Source: Forficula auricularia
Lineage: Eukaryota > Arthropoda > Insecta > Dermaptera > Forficulidae
DNA length: 64,000 nucleotides
Direction: 5' to 3'
NCBI GenBank assembly: GCA_024734495.1
Contig: JALMQS010000073.1
Span: 1,556,379-1,620,378, forward strand
Shown here: piece after piece, positions 22,395 through 34,689 of the stretch
How the letters are laid out: each line of letters begins with the position of its first letter
Position numbering within the stretch: position 1 is the first letter of the stretch
Notes under the pieces: model-generated
Seen by the model: the letters and a program-made list of their open reading frames with translations, nothing else
What the model was told of the DNA's origin: nothing
The model's database searches: none
Program-made: the position numbers and the translations under genes

Positions 22395-22740
22395 TATCAT
22401 CATCATCATTATCAATCAGCCATTCTGGTCCACTGCTGGATGTAGGCCTCTCGTAGAATTCTCCATTTTGTTCTGTCTTGCGATGCTTGTATCAAGTTTA
22501 GGGCCGGTTGTATGTCGCAAAGTAAATTATTTTTACCACTAACAAACGGTAAAAGTGCCTGTCATCTGATTGGCCATCCCAGTGGCTCCATTTACCATCT
22601 ACCGTTTGTTAGTGGTAAAAATCATTTACTTTGCGACATACAACCGGCCCTTAATGTCATTGGACCATGTGGGCGACCTCTGCTACGAAAAGCATCCTCT
22701 AGGCTTCCATTCGAGAATCCTCTTGGAAAAATCCCAATGA
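22395..22740 (-). pseudogene. Non-LTR retrotransposon 3' fragment, split by a MITE
   Basis: Minus-strand translation gives AQDRTKWR-like and REAYIQQWTRMAD peptides (22395-22500) and an upstream RILEWKPRG stretch (22651-22740). These are the C-terminal tail of non-LTR reverse transcriptase ORFs common in insects. The two pieces are separated by the MITE at 22501-22650, with TTA duplicated. Only the tail is present and it is not functional. Confidence 0.7.
22501..22650. mobile_element. Harbinger-like MITE with TTA duplication
   Basis: The 150-bp element has long inverted repeats starting GGGCCGGTTGTATGTCG and nearly symmetric arms meeting near 22575. TTA is duplicated at 22498-22500 and 22651-22653. 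It interrupts a non-LTR fragment, giving a relative insertion order. A truncated relative ends at about 22290. Confidence 0.8.
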
Positions 22741-23028
22741 AATATTCGTATACAATTACAATAATGTTTGTAGAATTAAAATCTAGAATTTTGAAACATA
22801 ACTATTCAATTAGAACAAAAAAAATTCAGAATGTACTTACACTAGCTAGACTATTTTATATTCACAATCATTGCTTAAAATGTTTTGTGAACAATGAAAA
22901 AGCTTTTAAATTCCCTAAAAGGTAAAAAATGATTTGACGATTAATTGTTCATTCTTGGTCTACAGTATATAATAATTAGGGCTCGGATTTTGTATATAAT
23001 GCTTTTTTTCCTTGATTGCTATCTTCTA

Positions 23029-23677
23029 ACACAGGTCAACAAAAATTTGTCCCATTAAACCTAACAATTGATTCCAGTAGAGTTTTATACGCTGATTTTC
23101 ATGGAATTTCTAGATTTTTTACATCAAGTCAGAGTTTTGAGATATTATCGGTGAAAATGACGAAAAAGAGCATTTTGACCTATTTTCGAGTCCCATTAGA
23201 TATTAAACAGTAATATTTGAAATCAAAATATTTTGTTGACGTAATAGAAAACAGATTCCTCTTTGATTTTCAATTTACCACTTTTTTTAGCTCAATTAGA
23301 ACTCGAGCTATATCTAAAAAACTAAAACTACGTGATTATAAAAGATAATAAACATATATAAAAATATATGGTTTTAGTTTTTTGTTATAACGCAAGTTCT
23401 AATTGAGCTAGAAACAAGTGTTAATTTGAAAATCAAAGAGGAAACTGTTTTTATTATGTCAACAAAATATTGTGATTTCAAATGTTGCTGCTTAATATCT
23501 AATGGGACTCGAAGATAGGTAAAAATGGCCTTTTTCGTCGTTTATTATTATTATAACCACTACAAAAGCAAACTTTATATGGAATATAGGTATTTTTTCC
23601 TTTATTTTGATGAACAATGAATAGAAAAATCATTAAATAAATCTTAGGATAAGAAAAAAAAATTTGTCAACCTGTGT
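23029..23677. repeat. Palindromic MITE-like element
   Basis: The ends ACACAGGT...AATTTGT and ACAAATT..ACCTGTGT are inverted repeats. The arms continue with inverted blocks such as TTTTGTTGACGTAATAGAAA against its complement near 23460, meeting near 23340. The short open frame at 23016-23213 lies within an arm and is not supported as a gene. The transposon class is not determined. Confidence 0.65.
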
Positions 23678-24087
23678 AATATTTTGAATCTGGGCGTTTT
23701 ATGGTATCAGGACCCACCCAGAGGAATCTTAATGCATATTTTGGAGTTTAGATGCATATTTTGAATATTTAGCGATTTAAGCTATATTTTGCATATGTGT
23801 GTGATCTTTGTCCCTCGTTTGTTGGCAAATCAGAAAAATAATTAAAGAATATTTTAGAGACATAGAGGGTAGGTCACAGGTTTCAAACCTTTTTTTGACC
23901 CCCACCCCCACCCCCTCTCACTGTCAAACAAATCGAGAAAATTTAAGGAAATAATTAAAATACATATATTTAAATTAAAATAAAATTTTTTATAAAAATT
24001 ATTCTAAAAAAATAAAAAAAAAATAAAATAAAATAAATATTAAATTTCTTTTAAAAATAAACTTTGAAAACATTAATTTTATATTAA

Positions 24088-24763
24088 ATAGCTGACGCGG
24101 AGCGTCTCGTTTTATGGTTAAAATTTATATAGTTAATAGCTGACCCGATTTTTTAAATATATTTAAATAATAATAATAGTTTTGAAAATAAATTGAAAAT
24201 GCAAATAATTATAGAATAGGTATTAAAACAGTGAATGAATTAAATATTACGTGTCAAAATGGTTCCCTTAACCAAAAATAATATTAACAGTTGAAAGATT
24301 TCCAAAAAGCTAATATCGGCCATCTTATTTGTTTGATTTTACCCCCCACCAAAGAGGCGCTGATGTTGTTTCCTTGAAAAAAATATTTTTTACATGCCAC
24401 ATGTGTGATATCTATAAAAACACTATATATAAAAACACTCGTGTATTTGAATCGAATGTTGTGTGAAAATTTCAAAGAAATCGGTGAAGAACTTTCGGAG
24501 ATCCTTCAACTTATGACTTAAGCGTAACAGTGCATTTTTATTTATATAGATAATTTTAAGTTGTTTCTTAAAATTTTCCTAAATTTTTAAAGAGAAATAA
24601 ATCACGCAATTGTTCTATTATGCTAAAAAATATAAAATACCCGAATTTCTTTAAATTTATTTTCGTTAACATTAATTTTAAACTGTATTTCCATAAATTG
24701 AGACGCTCCCCGCCAGGGTCAAGTGACGCCGGGCCGAATGCCCGGGCGTCAGCTATTTTAAAA
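24088..24763. repeat. Inverted-repeat element with AGCTGACGC ends
   Basis: The left end AGCTGACGCGGAGCGTCTC and right end GAGACGCTCC...GCGTCAGCT are inverted. The GC-rich ends stand out from an AT-rich interior. The class is uncertain and no coding sequence is seen. Confidence 0.45.
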
Positions 24764-25635
24764 TAAATGTATTGACTATTTCTCCTTTTACCCATTCCTT
24801 GGGTCGGTTTAAAGCTATCAAGCATTAGATATTATGAGTTTATAATGCATATTTGAAGTGCATATTTCCTTTTAAAATGCATATTTTAAGTGCATATTTC
24901 GGCCTTTTTAAATGCATATTTTACTGTTTTTTAGTGGATATCGATCCGAACCCTAATAATAATATATCATAGTTCAACGAGAGCCAAACGGGAAGGCGAT
25001 GAACTTCCTCGTCAGGAAAAGGAATAATCAGTGGAGGATGTGTATTGTATGGGCTAATAGGGCTTTAGTTTACAGGACACCTAAAAGTAAGGAAAATGGT
25101 TTTTAAATGGCTCATGTTAGTAAATTATTTTATGATGCTATATACCATATGTTGCAATATAAATATTTCTATATCGTTAAATCATTAAAGATTATGCTGC
25201 TAAAAATAGTGGAAAATTAATCAAGCTGCAAAAATGTCTATGAGCAATGAGCATGCTTAAAAATTTATGTCTATGTTTTTTCTTACTGTATTCTTAATTT
25301 TTCAAGGATGGGGCTTCTAATATGCTGAAGCTCAGGGGGCCAAAAATCTAGATCTGGCTCTTGGAACAGTGGCTTGGTGTTCCACCTAATCATAAATTTT
25401 TTTATCTCGCACAGGTTTGAATATTGACTATTACAAAGATATTTTTATCAATTCTTATAAAAGATTATTTAAAGAAAACAAATACACTATTTATCTTATC
25501 CACTCAAATGTTTTTAAGGAATTTGGTGTTGGTATTTGGTGAAACATTTTTTAAAATTATTGGATAAAAATACTTGGTAGGTTTCACATTAAGATATAAA
25601 AAAATAAAACGAATTTATTTTTGGAGAATCTTTAA

Positions 25636-25679
25636 TCTCGATATATATATTTCGGGTGACTAACCCATCTTCAGGAGAA
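25636..25679 (-). ncRNA. Hammerhead ribozyme motif, PLE-B left end
   Basis: On the minus strand: helix I TCTC/GAGA, CTGAAGA, helix II GGGT/ACCC with loop TAGTC, GAAA, AT-repeat helix III, triplet ATC. The core is complete. Confidence 0.8.
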
Positions 25680-25995
25680 ACAGAAAGTAACTGACCTGGA
25701 TAAGTCGAAATTGAATACAAGTCAATGGTAAAATTTATTTTTTTAAGATAACAAAAGGGTAAATATTTAAAATTATTGGAGGGAGAAAAGGTAGGAAGTC
25801 TACTTTTGTTTAATTTTGAATGGCCTTTTGAGAAATGAGGATTTCGAATTTGAATACAACTCAATGGTAAAATTTATTTTTAAGATAACAAAAGGGTAAA
25901 TATTTAAAATTAGTGGAGGGAGAAGTCTATTTTGTTTAATTTTGAATGGTCTTCTGAGAAATGAGAATTTACACACAAAACAAATTTGCAAATAT

Positions 25996-27027
25996 TTAAA
26001 GAATGTAATCAATGATTGTACTTTTCTTAACTTCTAATTGATTATTTAGTATATTCGTTTTATTTGAGAGAGCTAATTTTATTTCGGTTGACTCTAAAAA
26101 ATCTAAACGTAAGCCCTTTCTTTCGAAATGTAACGGAACTAGGTGGCTAATAGAAGAGGTGTGTTTATTCAAATGTAGATGATTGGCGAAGGTAGAAGGA
26201 ATAGATTCCATATTAATATCATCTGATCTGCTAAGACTATTAAAGGCTCTTTCATGTTCCGAGTAGCGAGTTCTAAAAGAGCGTCCAGTTTGTCCTATGT
26301 AGATTGCGTCGCAATTATCACAAGTCAATTTATATACCCCTGATTTATCTAATTTGTCAATTTTGTCTAATTTATTATTAATTAGCTGTGAACCTAAAGT
26401 GTTTTTATTATATAAAGCAGGAGTTATACCAGACGTTCTAAGAGTTGAAGCTATAGGGTTTGTAACATGGTTCGAAATGAAGGGGAGTCTTTTAAATATT
26501 TTATCAGTTCCGGAATTTAGTGAGTGTGTGTGAGAGATACTTATTTTTCGATTAATTTTTTTGTAAATTTTATTAATTATCAGTTTGTTGTAGCCATTAT
26601 TCACAGCTATATTATAAATTATATTTAGTTCATTGTTAAAATCTGAAGTGTCCATTGGTATCGAAATAAGTCTGTAGATCATCGAATAAAAAGCGGCAAA
26701 TTTAGTGTTAGTAGGGTGGTTAGACGAAAATGGAATCACTGTGTCTGTGAAAGTATCTTTTCTAAAAATTTTGTAATTAAGTTTGTTTTTCGAAATAGTT
26801 ATATGGAGGTCCAAGAAAGAAAGGGTTTTATTTCCAATTTCGGAAGTGAATTCTATATTAGAGTGAAGAGAGTTTAAGTAATTTTGGAAAGAGCTTAATT
26901 GTCTAAGAGTACCTGGCCATATGACAAAAATATCATCAACGTATCTACGGCAAAATACAATTTGTTTAGCAAAGGAATTATTCGGACCAAGAAGGTTTTT
27001 CTCAGAAGACCATTCAAAATTAAACAA
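25996..27027 (-). CDS. Penelope-like reverse transcriptase with GIY-YIG endonuclease (5' truncated)
   Basis: The 343-residue frame begins inside the inverted repeat and enters the reverse transcriptase at its palm: FCRRYVDDIFVIW with catalytic YVDD at residues 29-32, then LSFLDLHI at 69-76 and the RKDTFTDTVIPFSSNHP region. The C-terminal GIY-YIG endonuclease is complete in outline: GVYKLTC (230-236), YIGQTGRSFRTRYSEHE (243-259) and FANHLH (280-285), followed by the LDFLESTEIKLAL tail. The fingers and N-terminal portion normally found in Penelope proteins are missing, so the product is not expected to be an active polymerase, although the endonuclease may fold. There are no internal stops. The first 10 or so residues derive from the terminal repeat. 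Confidence 0.9.
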   Translation of the reverse strand: MFNFEWSSEKNLLGPNNSFAKQIVFCRRYVDDIFVIWPGTLRQLSSFQNYLNSLHSNIEFTSEIGNKTLSFLDLHITISKNKLNYKIFRKDTFTDTVIPFSSNHPTNTKFAAFYSMIYRLISIPMDTSDFNNELNIIYNIAVNNGYNKLIINKIYKKINRKISISHTHSLNSGTDKIFKRLPFISNHVTNPIASTLRTSGITPALYNKNTLGSQLINNKLDKIDKLDKSGVYKLTCDNCDAIYIGQTGRSFRTRYSEHERAFNSLSRSDDINMESIPSTFANHLHLNKHTSSISHLVPLHFERKGLRLDFLESTEIKLALSNKTNILNNQLEVKKSTIIDYIL

Positions 27028-27280
27028 AATAGACTTCTCCCTCCACTAATTTTAAATATTTACTCTTTTTGTTATCTTAAAAATAAATTTTACCTTTGAG
27101 TTGTATTCAAATTCGAAATCCTCATTTCTCAAAAGGCCATTCAAAATTAAACAAAAGTAGACTTCCTACCTTTTCTCCCTCCAATAATTTTAAATATTTA
27201 CCCTTTTGTTATCTTAAAAAAATAAATTTTACCATTGACTTGTATTCAATTTCGACTTATCCAGGTCAGTTACTTTCTGT

Positions 27281-27324
27281 TTCTCCTGAAGATGGGTTAG
27301 TCACCCGAAATATATATATCGAGA
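27281..27324 (+). ncRNA. Hammerhead ribozyme motif, PLE-B right end
   Basis: CTGAAGA is at 27286-27292, GAAA at 27307-27310, and the ATC triplet ends at 27320. Helix I pairs TCTC (27282-27285) with GAGA (27321-27324). It mirrors the motif at 25636-25679 and points outward from the element. Confidence 0.8.
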
Positions 27325-27586
27325 TTAAAGATTCTCCAAAAATAAATTCGTTTTATTTTTTTATATCTTAATCTGAAACCTACCAAGTATTTTTATCCAA
27401 TAATTCCACTCAAATGGATCAAAATGTTGAAAAATAAATATATTTTTTATTTTAGTTTTATTCAATTCTTTATGCAAATAAAATTCGATATTTTTAACTG
27501 AATTCAAATTCTAAAATAATATTAATATGTATATTGCTTTTAACTAAAGCCAGTTTATACGTAAAGAATAGTCTAGGTGTCTAGGA

Positions 27587-27929
27587 CAGTGTTCCACAAG
27601 CTTTTTGTGTTCAAGGTACACCTACCAAATCAAGAAATTTTAGAGGTACACCAAAGAAAAAAACAAATGTTTATTTAATATTTATTTATTATTAAAATCA
27701 ATATAATATGAAAAGATGTTTAATGAGAAACATGAGTCTGCTTAACTGAGCACAGGCGACCAAAATTTGGAGCAATCGTTGATAGGGGTGCTCTCATCTC
27801 TTGCTGCTCGTTAAACTCTCAGCTATGTGTATGTAGGTGCATTATCTTTAGAAAACTTGACATTTTTCCGCGACACACCAACTAATGAGCACGGTACTCC
27901 AGTGAACTGGAACACTTCGCGGAACACTG
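27587..27929. mobile_element. Non-autonomous hAT element with perfect 8-bp TSD
   Basis: GTCTAGGA is duplicated exactly at 27579-27586 and 27930-27937. The termini are CAGTGTTCC and GGAACACTG. The 343-bp interior has no transposase. The perfect duplication and hAT-type ends make this a confident call. Confidence 0.85.
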
Positions 27930-28544
27930 GTCTAGGAAAGCTATCTGCCTGTATCTATGCAACCAAATAGACGCCTCTGGATCGTACTAGCCTCCCTAAA
28001 GACGTCCTTGTTAAATGAATATTTTTCATATAATGTTTAGAATTTGAAGGAGCTGATTTCTTATTTTTCTAATTTACCATTTAATAAAAACTCTGTTTTT
28101 AATTTATTGTCCAATTCCCTACTCTTTAAATTATACTAGTATATCTATATAGTAGTATTATAATTAGTTTAATAAATCATGAATAGACAGACAGTCCATG
28201 CTTCTGTTTCTCTGACATATTTTTATAACATTATCCTAAATGCCCGCCTGAGAACCAAAAAGATATTTACAGATAATATTTTTGGACCAAAATTTTTTCT
28301 TTAAAAAGACACATTGATTATAATTAATAAATAGCTTATTTGTTGTCTCTAAATAATCTTATTAATATAAGAATTGATAAAAATATCTTTGCAATTAATA
28401 TTTGATTTCAACATTAATAAATTCTGTATCTTCAACATTGAACTTAACACCTGGTTCTCATGTGGATTTACATATCTCGCCGAGATAAAAGAAAATTAAA
28501 AAATAATATTAATAAACAGTTAGGTTCCTATACGTTGACTATTT

Positions 28545-28600
28545 AAACCCTGAAAAAGGAGGGACTATCCTCCGAATCTTCGGATTTTTAAAGAGAATGA
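28545..28600 (+). ncRNA. Degenerate hammerhead relic
   Basis: CTGAAAA, then helix II GGAGG/CCTCC with loop GACTAT, then GAAT replace the expected CTGANGA and GAAA. Two core positions are lost, so it should be inactive. The flanking sequence is AT-rich with no clear partner. Confidence 0.4.
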
Positions 28601-29029
28601 AAATGACCTTCTAATAAATACTTTTTGTGGTTTTCATTATTTTAGAGAATTCCTTTGCAACAGCATATTGAGTTCTACCATTCCGTCTTCGATAGAAAAT
28701 AACTCTAATTAAATAAGTTTCCTAATTTTAATATATAATAATATTTGCTTCAATGCTCAAATTAGGAGGTTGAGCGAGAACAATTCAGGTGGAACGCTTG
28801 GGCACCCCTGGTGCCGCCACTGTTCGAGAATAATATAGAGATATTAAGTTTGGGACTGTGCTACAGACGGACAGTCAGGCTACACAGACATCAAAACATT
28901 TTCAAAGACTTTTTTATAACTAATCATTACTATTAAATTAATTGTATGGGAAGAATATCAGTTTCATATTTAAACTGAGGCCATAGAAATATACCATAAT
29001 AAAATTTCCTTATATTCTGCGAAGGTGGA

Positions 29030-31440
29030 AAGAAAATAGGAAGAGGAAGACTTAGATTGAGTATTTTTCCCAGATAAAAGATATGGGACTATAGAGAAGT
29101 GAAAGAGTTGCCAGAGGCGATAGTAGAGTAGGGTAATTGCATCAAACTAGTCTTAGGACTCGAATGATGATAATCTGAACTGGATCGATTAATAAACTTT
29201 ATTAATTTTGAAGATAGAAAAAGGAACTAACTATGATAGGCTGGAGAGAGTTAAAAAGAAATTAATTTGTCCGACAAACAAGAAACTTGATTGGATTTAA
29301 AATATGAAAAAAAAAATAAATGACTTGGGACAGAATGCCGAATCGTTTTGGAAGGATGAAAACGACCTAACAAGACTCGAATCAACGATGAAGAGGCTTT
29401 AAATAACACACCAAGAACAATCGATATAAAATGGCTGGAATAGTGAAGACACATCCACATACAGCCCATACTACAAGTAATTTTTAAGGATTTAGGTGTC
29501 GGTTCTAGGTGTAACATTATAAATAACTTACGAGGAGAATTTTCTAGGTTAGGTTTCACAAAAATGTTTTTTTGTGCTTTTTAACCTAGAAAATTCTCCT
29601 CATAACCCTACTACAACAGTACAGGGACCTATCTATTGAAGATTATCTTAAGGAAGACATGAACGAAGAAAGAGAAAAGATCAAAATAAGAAAAAAAGAA
29701 TAAATGACTTGGGACAGAATGTCGAATCATTTTAGAAGGATGAAAACGACCTAACAAGACTTGAATCAACGATAAAGAGGCTTTTAATAACACACCAAGA
29801 ACAAACGATATAAAATGACTGGAATAGTGTAGACAAATCCTCATACACACCATACTATAAGAGTACAGGGGCCTATCTATTAAAGATTATCTTAAGGAAG
29901 AGATGACCGAAGAAAGAGACAAGAAGATGTGTCATTTACTGTTACCTGCTGGCCGACTGTTCAAATTCATCCGTTCATCTACATCAGCACTTTCATTTAA
30001 TCGTAGTCTCTTGGTATATTTGCGCGAGGGGAAGGGGTAGCCTTTGGTATCTGTTATTGCTATTTATTAGTGTCCGACCGAACTTCCGGTTTCGGCAAGT
30101 TTCGGCGCTAAATTGGAGTTTCGGTTTCAGAAGAAATTCTATTTATTCAGATAGAAGGTGCAATTTGCTAGGCGAAAACTTAGAAAAATGATTTCTTCTA
30201 ACATACAACATTAGATTGTTTAATTATGAATATTAGTTTGGCCTCGTAAAATATGGAATTGGATACCCAGGGAAAGACGGAGAAGTGGAAGATCGAGACG
30301 AACGTGGAAACAGAGAGTGGATGAGGCACTGACGAGTAGGTAACTACAAGAACAAGACATAGTGGATAGAGAGAATTGGAGTATCGGATGTGAAAAACGC
30401 CGCATGCTGTAAAACACACCGCTTTATAATAATATTAGTTTTATAAAAATAGAAATTAAAGTAATTAAAACAGCTCATTACTAGTAGTTGTTTTGCTATC
30501 TTCATTAACTATAATATTTATTTAAATGAAATTGAGTAGTACACAGTCATTATTAGAATTTAGTTAGTAACTAGTAGTACTGAACACATCTACAACATCC
30601 AGTGCGAAGAAATAGTGCCTCAAGACAGTGATAACCGAAAAGTTAACCCAAAGTACGTGCGAGAGAAAACTTCTCTTAATCTTCTATTTCCCAACAACCA
30701 AAACCTCCGAACCTATCCCAATCATGTCTTCAAAATGAAGAAATTGAATCTGTAAACAAGCCTAAAGTCTGGAAAACCAGGCTGAGACCACGGAAACAAT
30801 CCACCCCCTCTCTTGAAAATAGCTCCAGAAGAGGAGTCAAAAGGTCGAGGAAACCCGAAAACTACTAATAACATGTATATAGTGTAAATATAAGGAAAAA
30901 GGCGGGATTGAAGGACAAGGGATGAAGGGATACTGGCGGTGCACCAAGGACAACCCCTTAGATATATGGACAATTATATATACATACAATTATACCTCAT
31001 ATATAGAAGAATATTCAATAATAATTGTAATAATATATTACCTGATAACCTGGCAATAGATCTGCTCGGCCTTTATGTACATCGATTAAATTGTAATAAC
31101 TAATAACCTTAAGTAAAATTACTTGTATCAATATTTAACTATTAACTAAATAATTATTAAACAAAATAATTAAAAGAAATTGACTCTAATTTTACCTGCA
31201 TTATCCACCCTCTGTAGGCAGGGGCACAGAGGGCCTTACCCACTGTAGGGAGAAAACGCGGGGTTTTACAATATATTAAATATTATTATTGAACTAATTG
31301 GTTTATGTGCTGATCACGAAAACATCTAGTGAGGCGACCAACATCCTAGAGTTGTTGAATCTTGTAGCGAAGAAAGCAGTTCTAATGCTTAACGAAGAAA
31401 AACTAAAGTAATGCACAAAAGCTTTACATCAAGAGACCCT
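29030..31440 (+). pseudogene. Cluster of decayed non-LTR retrotransposon fragments and a duplicated block
   Basis: Several short translations resemble conserved tails of non-LTR reverse transcriptases: RRWKE.. near 29030; RSRRTWKQRVDEAL then QEQDIVDRENW (30268-30400); and SEATNILELLNLVAKKA followed by LNEEKLK (31328-31410). All have stops or frame breaks. A block at about 29300-29480 is repeated at about 29695-29870 (each with GACTTGGGACAGAATG and CAAGAACAA). No intact gene is present. Confidence 0.5.
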
Positions 31441-31499
31441 ATACTACTAGATAGGAATCCCCTACTATAATCTAAAGAATTCGTATTTTTTTCTTGAAG

Positions 31500-32129
31500 A
31501 CAGAATTGAAATAGTCTTAATTTATGGTGAATGTGGAAGAAGTGTTATAGGGCTTCCTTGAAATGAATGCCGAGCGTTTTCCTGATAGGAATACACCCTC
31601 ACAAGCTTTATTTTCAAAAAAAAAAACAAAAAAAAACAGGAAATGTAAAGGCTACGCAGAAACTTAAACAGGCCAAAATAATGAAATTGGAACTGGAATT
31701 CATCCAGAAGACTTGCAATACATTCTGGAATGTCCCAGAAAAGTGTCAAAAATTATTAAATTATTTATTTAATAATTAATTATTTGATAATTAAGTTAAA
31801 TAATTGTTAAAAAATAATTATTAAGAATTTTTTTTGAGATCTAATTGATTCATGTATTTTGTCTATTTGATGTCGTATAAAAAATAGTTCCTATGAAAGT
31901 TGTTCAGTTTTTTTTTTGTAGATTAAGTAGACGTATAGAAAAATATACGATTCTATTTAAAAACAGAACTTGACCTCGAAATACCCTTAGAAGCTTGTTT
32001 CAGGTCGACAAACAATAGCGTAGTTTAGTTTTCCCTTTGATATAAATAAACTTTTATTTGAAACTTTTTTCATATAATGCACTGTTTTTGTGTTACAAGA
32101 CTGTCTCAAGATCAAAAAAACTCACCCGG
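31500..32129. mobile_element. Second, truncated copy of the TA-flanked palindromic transposon
   Basis: The right end matches 13750-14103 down to the terminal AAAAACTCACCCGG followed by TATA. The left part (31500-31745) matches the middle of the NUB1 intron 3 copy in inverse orientation. The left terminus is missing. Confidence 0.65.
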
Positions 32130-33228
32130 TATAATTATCAATTATAAGTTTGAGATAATAAGTAAACTATTTATTTTATTATAATAATCTAATATACATA
32201 AATATAGCAAGCACTATGAATACATTTACAACGCCATATTACAGCTCTTAGTTTTGATCAAATATGGCTGCTGCGAATACTCCCTTTATAGAGTCTTACT
32301 ATACCAATAGCCGAAACGTTAACGGGGATTTTTAAATAAAACAAATATTCAAAAAGCTGCTCGCCTCTTCATTGAACCCTTGTTAAATAAAAGCACAGCT
32401 AAAAGAAACCCTAGAAAATAAATATATAGATCTTATTCCATTGTACAGAATATGTAAAATTAACTCGAAACCCAAAAAGTGTAAGTGTTTGTAAATAAAT
32501 AAATAGCAGCAATAAACTTGATTGACCAGATTTTCCTAGTCTTCTGTTTGATTTTATTATTAAACACATACACAAACACACACAGAGACAGATTATCCCA
32601 TATACACATACAGAGAAGGAATCTAAACTAAAATATTATCTCTCTGTTGAATATCATTTGAAAGCTTTTGTTCAATTAGCCGGAAACGGATCTTTTCAAC
32701 CTGTTTCCAAACGATCCGACCCATAATTCCCTTCTATTCTACTCTCTGGTAACTCCCCTCACACCCCTACACTCCCTCTAAAACATACAATTAGATAAGA
32801 GTGCAGTTGTATGTATACCATATATATACAGAGATCACTAGCTAAGCTCTTTAAATTTAATTGTATTAATCCTCTTCTGGTCTTTTATTTAATAAAATTT
32901 TATCATCTGATATAAATTGATAGGTAATTTCATGATCGGCATATTTTATTCTTACTAAGAGTACACACACACACATACGTAGAAATTGAAAAAGATTAAA
33001 ACAATAAGGAATTAAATATCAAAGAATTCATAAAGAGAAATCAATAAAGTTTTCCTATGCTTCATTTGAATAAACATATACCTACAGTGAACCCGCATAT
33101 AACGAGTCATGATTTAACGAGAACTCGAATTTAGCGAGGAAATCGGAAATACATGTTTGGTACAATGTACAATGGTAAGTAAAAAAACGTTAAAAATGTT
33201 CCAATCTTCTTGGCCAAAAATACAAGCA

Positions 33229-33428
33229 GTACCTACTACTGCCATCTATACCGAGAATCGGGGATAGAACAGGTACCTACTACTGCCAGCTATACCGAGA
33301 ATCGGGGATAGAACTGGCACTACTGCCATCTATACTGAGAATCGGGATAGAGCTGGTACTCTACTGCCTATACGAGTCGGGAGAACTGGTACCTACTACT
33401 GCCATCTTGAAATCAGGGTAGAAGTGGT
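33229..33428. repeat. Minisatellite, 44-bp unit, about five decaying copies
   Basis: The unit reads GTACCTACTACTGCCATCTA, then TACCGAGAATCGGGGATAGA, then ACAG. The first two copies are almost identical; later ones are progressively shortened and mutated. No function is apparent. Confidence 0.8.
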
Positions 33429-33700
33429 GCTGAACAAATTCATGAAGTGGAGACCTGCGAGTAGCAGGAACACGCCGGCATACCTCTGGAAGATGGAACT
33501 CAACAAATGGAGCTGGATAAATGAGATCTATAGGAGGAAATTAAATTTCATCGTGCGGTTTTCACTAATGGAAGAAGAAAGGTGGCCTAAAATCTTCCTC
33601 AGGAAATCCTCACGAAATCACGGCAAAGGACAGCCAACAAGATGGACAGAGGACTTGAGGAAAATTGGAATAGAAGGGGTGAGTTTGGGGGTATGAGTGG
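33421..33700 (+). pseudogene. Non-LTR retrotransposon C-terminal fragment
   Basis: Translation of 33424-33696 ends with GKGQPTRWTEDLRKIG, the GRPxxRWxDDL-type tail found at the end of many non-LTR ORF2 proteins in insects, preceded by KWRPASSRNTPAY. Only this tail is present. It abuts the minisatellite on its left and a CCGACTTC element on its right. Confidence 0.5.
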
Positions 33701-33926
33701 GAGGTTTGTGGGGTGGGGGTCCAGGGGGCGTAGCCCTGGTGTTGTGAGCACGTGGTTATGGCTGCGGCGAATTATTTTTAAATTTAAAGCGGGCCTTATT
33801 ATATTCATGAAGGACTATAAGGATCGCTCAGAGTAACTTGTAGCCTTCAAATGTGTGGAATTCGTGGTCTCGGTCGCCGTTGCTAGAGGTTGCGTCTCTG
33901 TCGAGGAATGACTCTAGTTTCTAAAG

Positions 33927-34672
33927 CAGAGGTTTAAAAAATAATTTTTAAGAAAAAATAAAAACCGACTTCAAAAAATTAAATGCAACAAATAAAATAC
34001 ACTAAAAGGTATAAAATAATTATTATCTTATTTAGTTACAACTAAACGACGAAATATTAACATGAAATTACTTTTTGAAGTCGGTGCCAAACTAACTATA
34101 CCTATAAGCGAGCATACCCTCCAAACGTACTAAGTAAGATCAGTCGAGTGCGATTCATAAAAGGTATATGTTTGGCACCAACTTCAAAAAGTAATTTCAT
34201 GTTAATATTTCGTCGTTTAGTTGTAACTAAATAAGATAATAATTATTTTATACCTTTTAGTGTATTTTATTTGTTGCATTTAATTTTTTGAAGTCGGTTT
34301 TTATTTTTTCTTAAAAATTATTTTTATTTTTCTCTTTTTAGTGATGTTATTAATAGTGATCATATCATCAGAACTTGACCAAATTAATATGACACCATCC
34401 TAAGACACCCCCTTTCGGATAAAAAAAGAACCATCGAAATCGGTTCATAAACAAAGAGGTTAGGTCTAAACAAACCTAATAAAAAAGGTCTAATACCTAT
34501 GAAAAAAATCGAAAAAAATGGACTAATCAGAAGCTAGACTGGACCCAATGCAAAAAAATTTCAAAATCAGTTGAGAAATTCGGGGAGATATGAAGTAACA
34601 TAGTATAAAAAAAAAAAAAAAAAATACAATCGAATAGAGAACCTCCTCACATTTTTTGAAAGTCGTTTAAAG
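33927..34672. repeat. CCGACTTC palindromic element, copy D
   Basis: It is closely similar to copies A and E: inner hairpin at about 33960-34310, outer tail to about 34672, ending at a degraded GAAAGTCGTTTAAA. It is preceded by AAAAAATAATTTTTAAG, which also precedes the other copies. Confidence 0.75.
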
Positions 34673-34689
34673 ATAGATTTTGGTTAGAA

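Larger units (their letters stand above)
25511..27404 (-). mobile_element. Penelope-like element PLE-B with 12-bp TSD
   Basis: TCCACTCAAATG is duplicated exactly at 25499-25510 and 27405-27416. The ends are inverted repeats of about 420 bp (about 25551-25985 and 26985-27404), each with a complete hammerhead motif. Each arm also contains a tandem duplication (about 25738-25830 and 25868-25945 on the left). The left end has about 45 extra bases not matched on the right. Between the repeats is a 5'-truncated reverse transcriptase/GIY-YIG reading frame on the minus strand. The copy looks recent because the reading frame is uninterrupted and the duplication is perfect. Confidence 0.9.

Noticed and set aside
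22512..22925. 137-codon open frame on the plus strand
   Set aside because: It runs through the Harbinger-like MITE and the antisense strand of a non-LTR fragment. No coherent family is visible.
33642..33836. 64-codon frame following the non-LTR tail
   Set aside because: It is a shifted-frame shadow of the RWTEDL fragment running into GC-rich sequence. No independent support.
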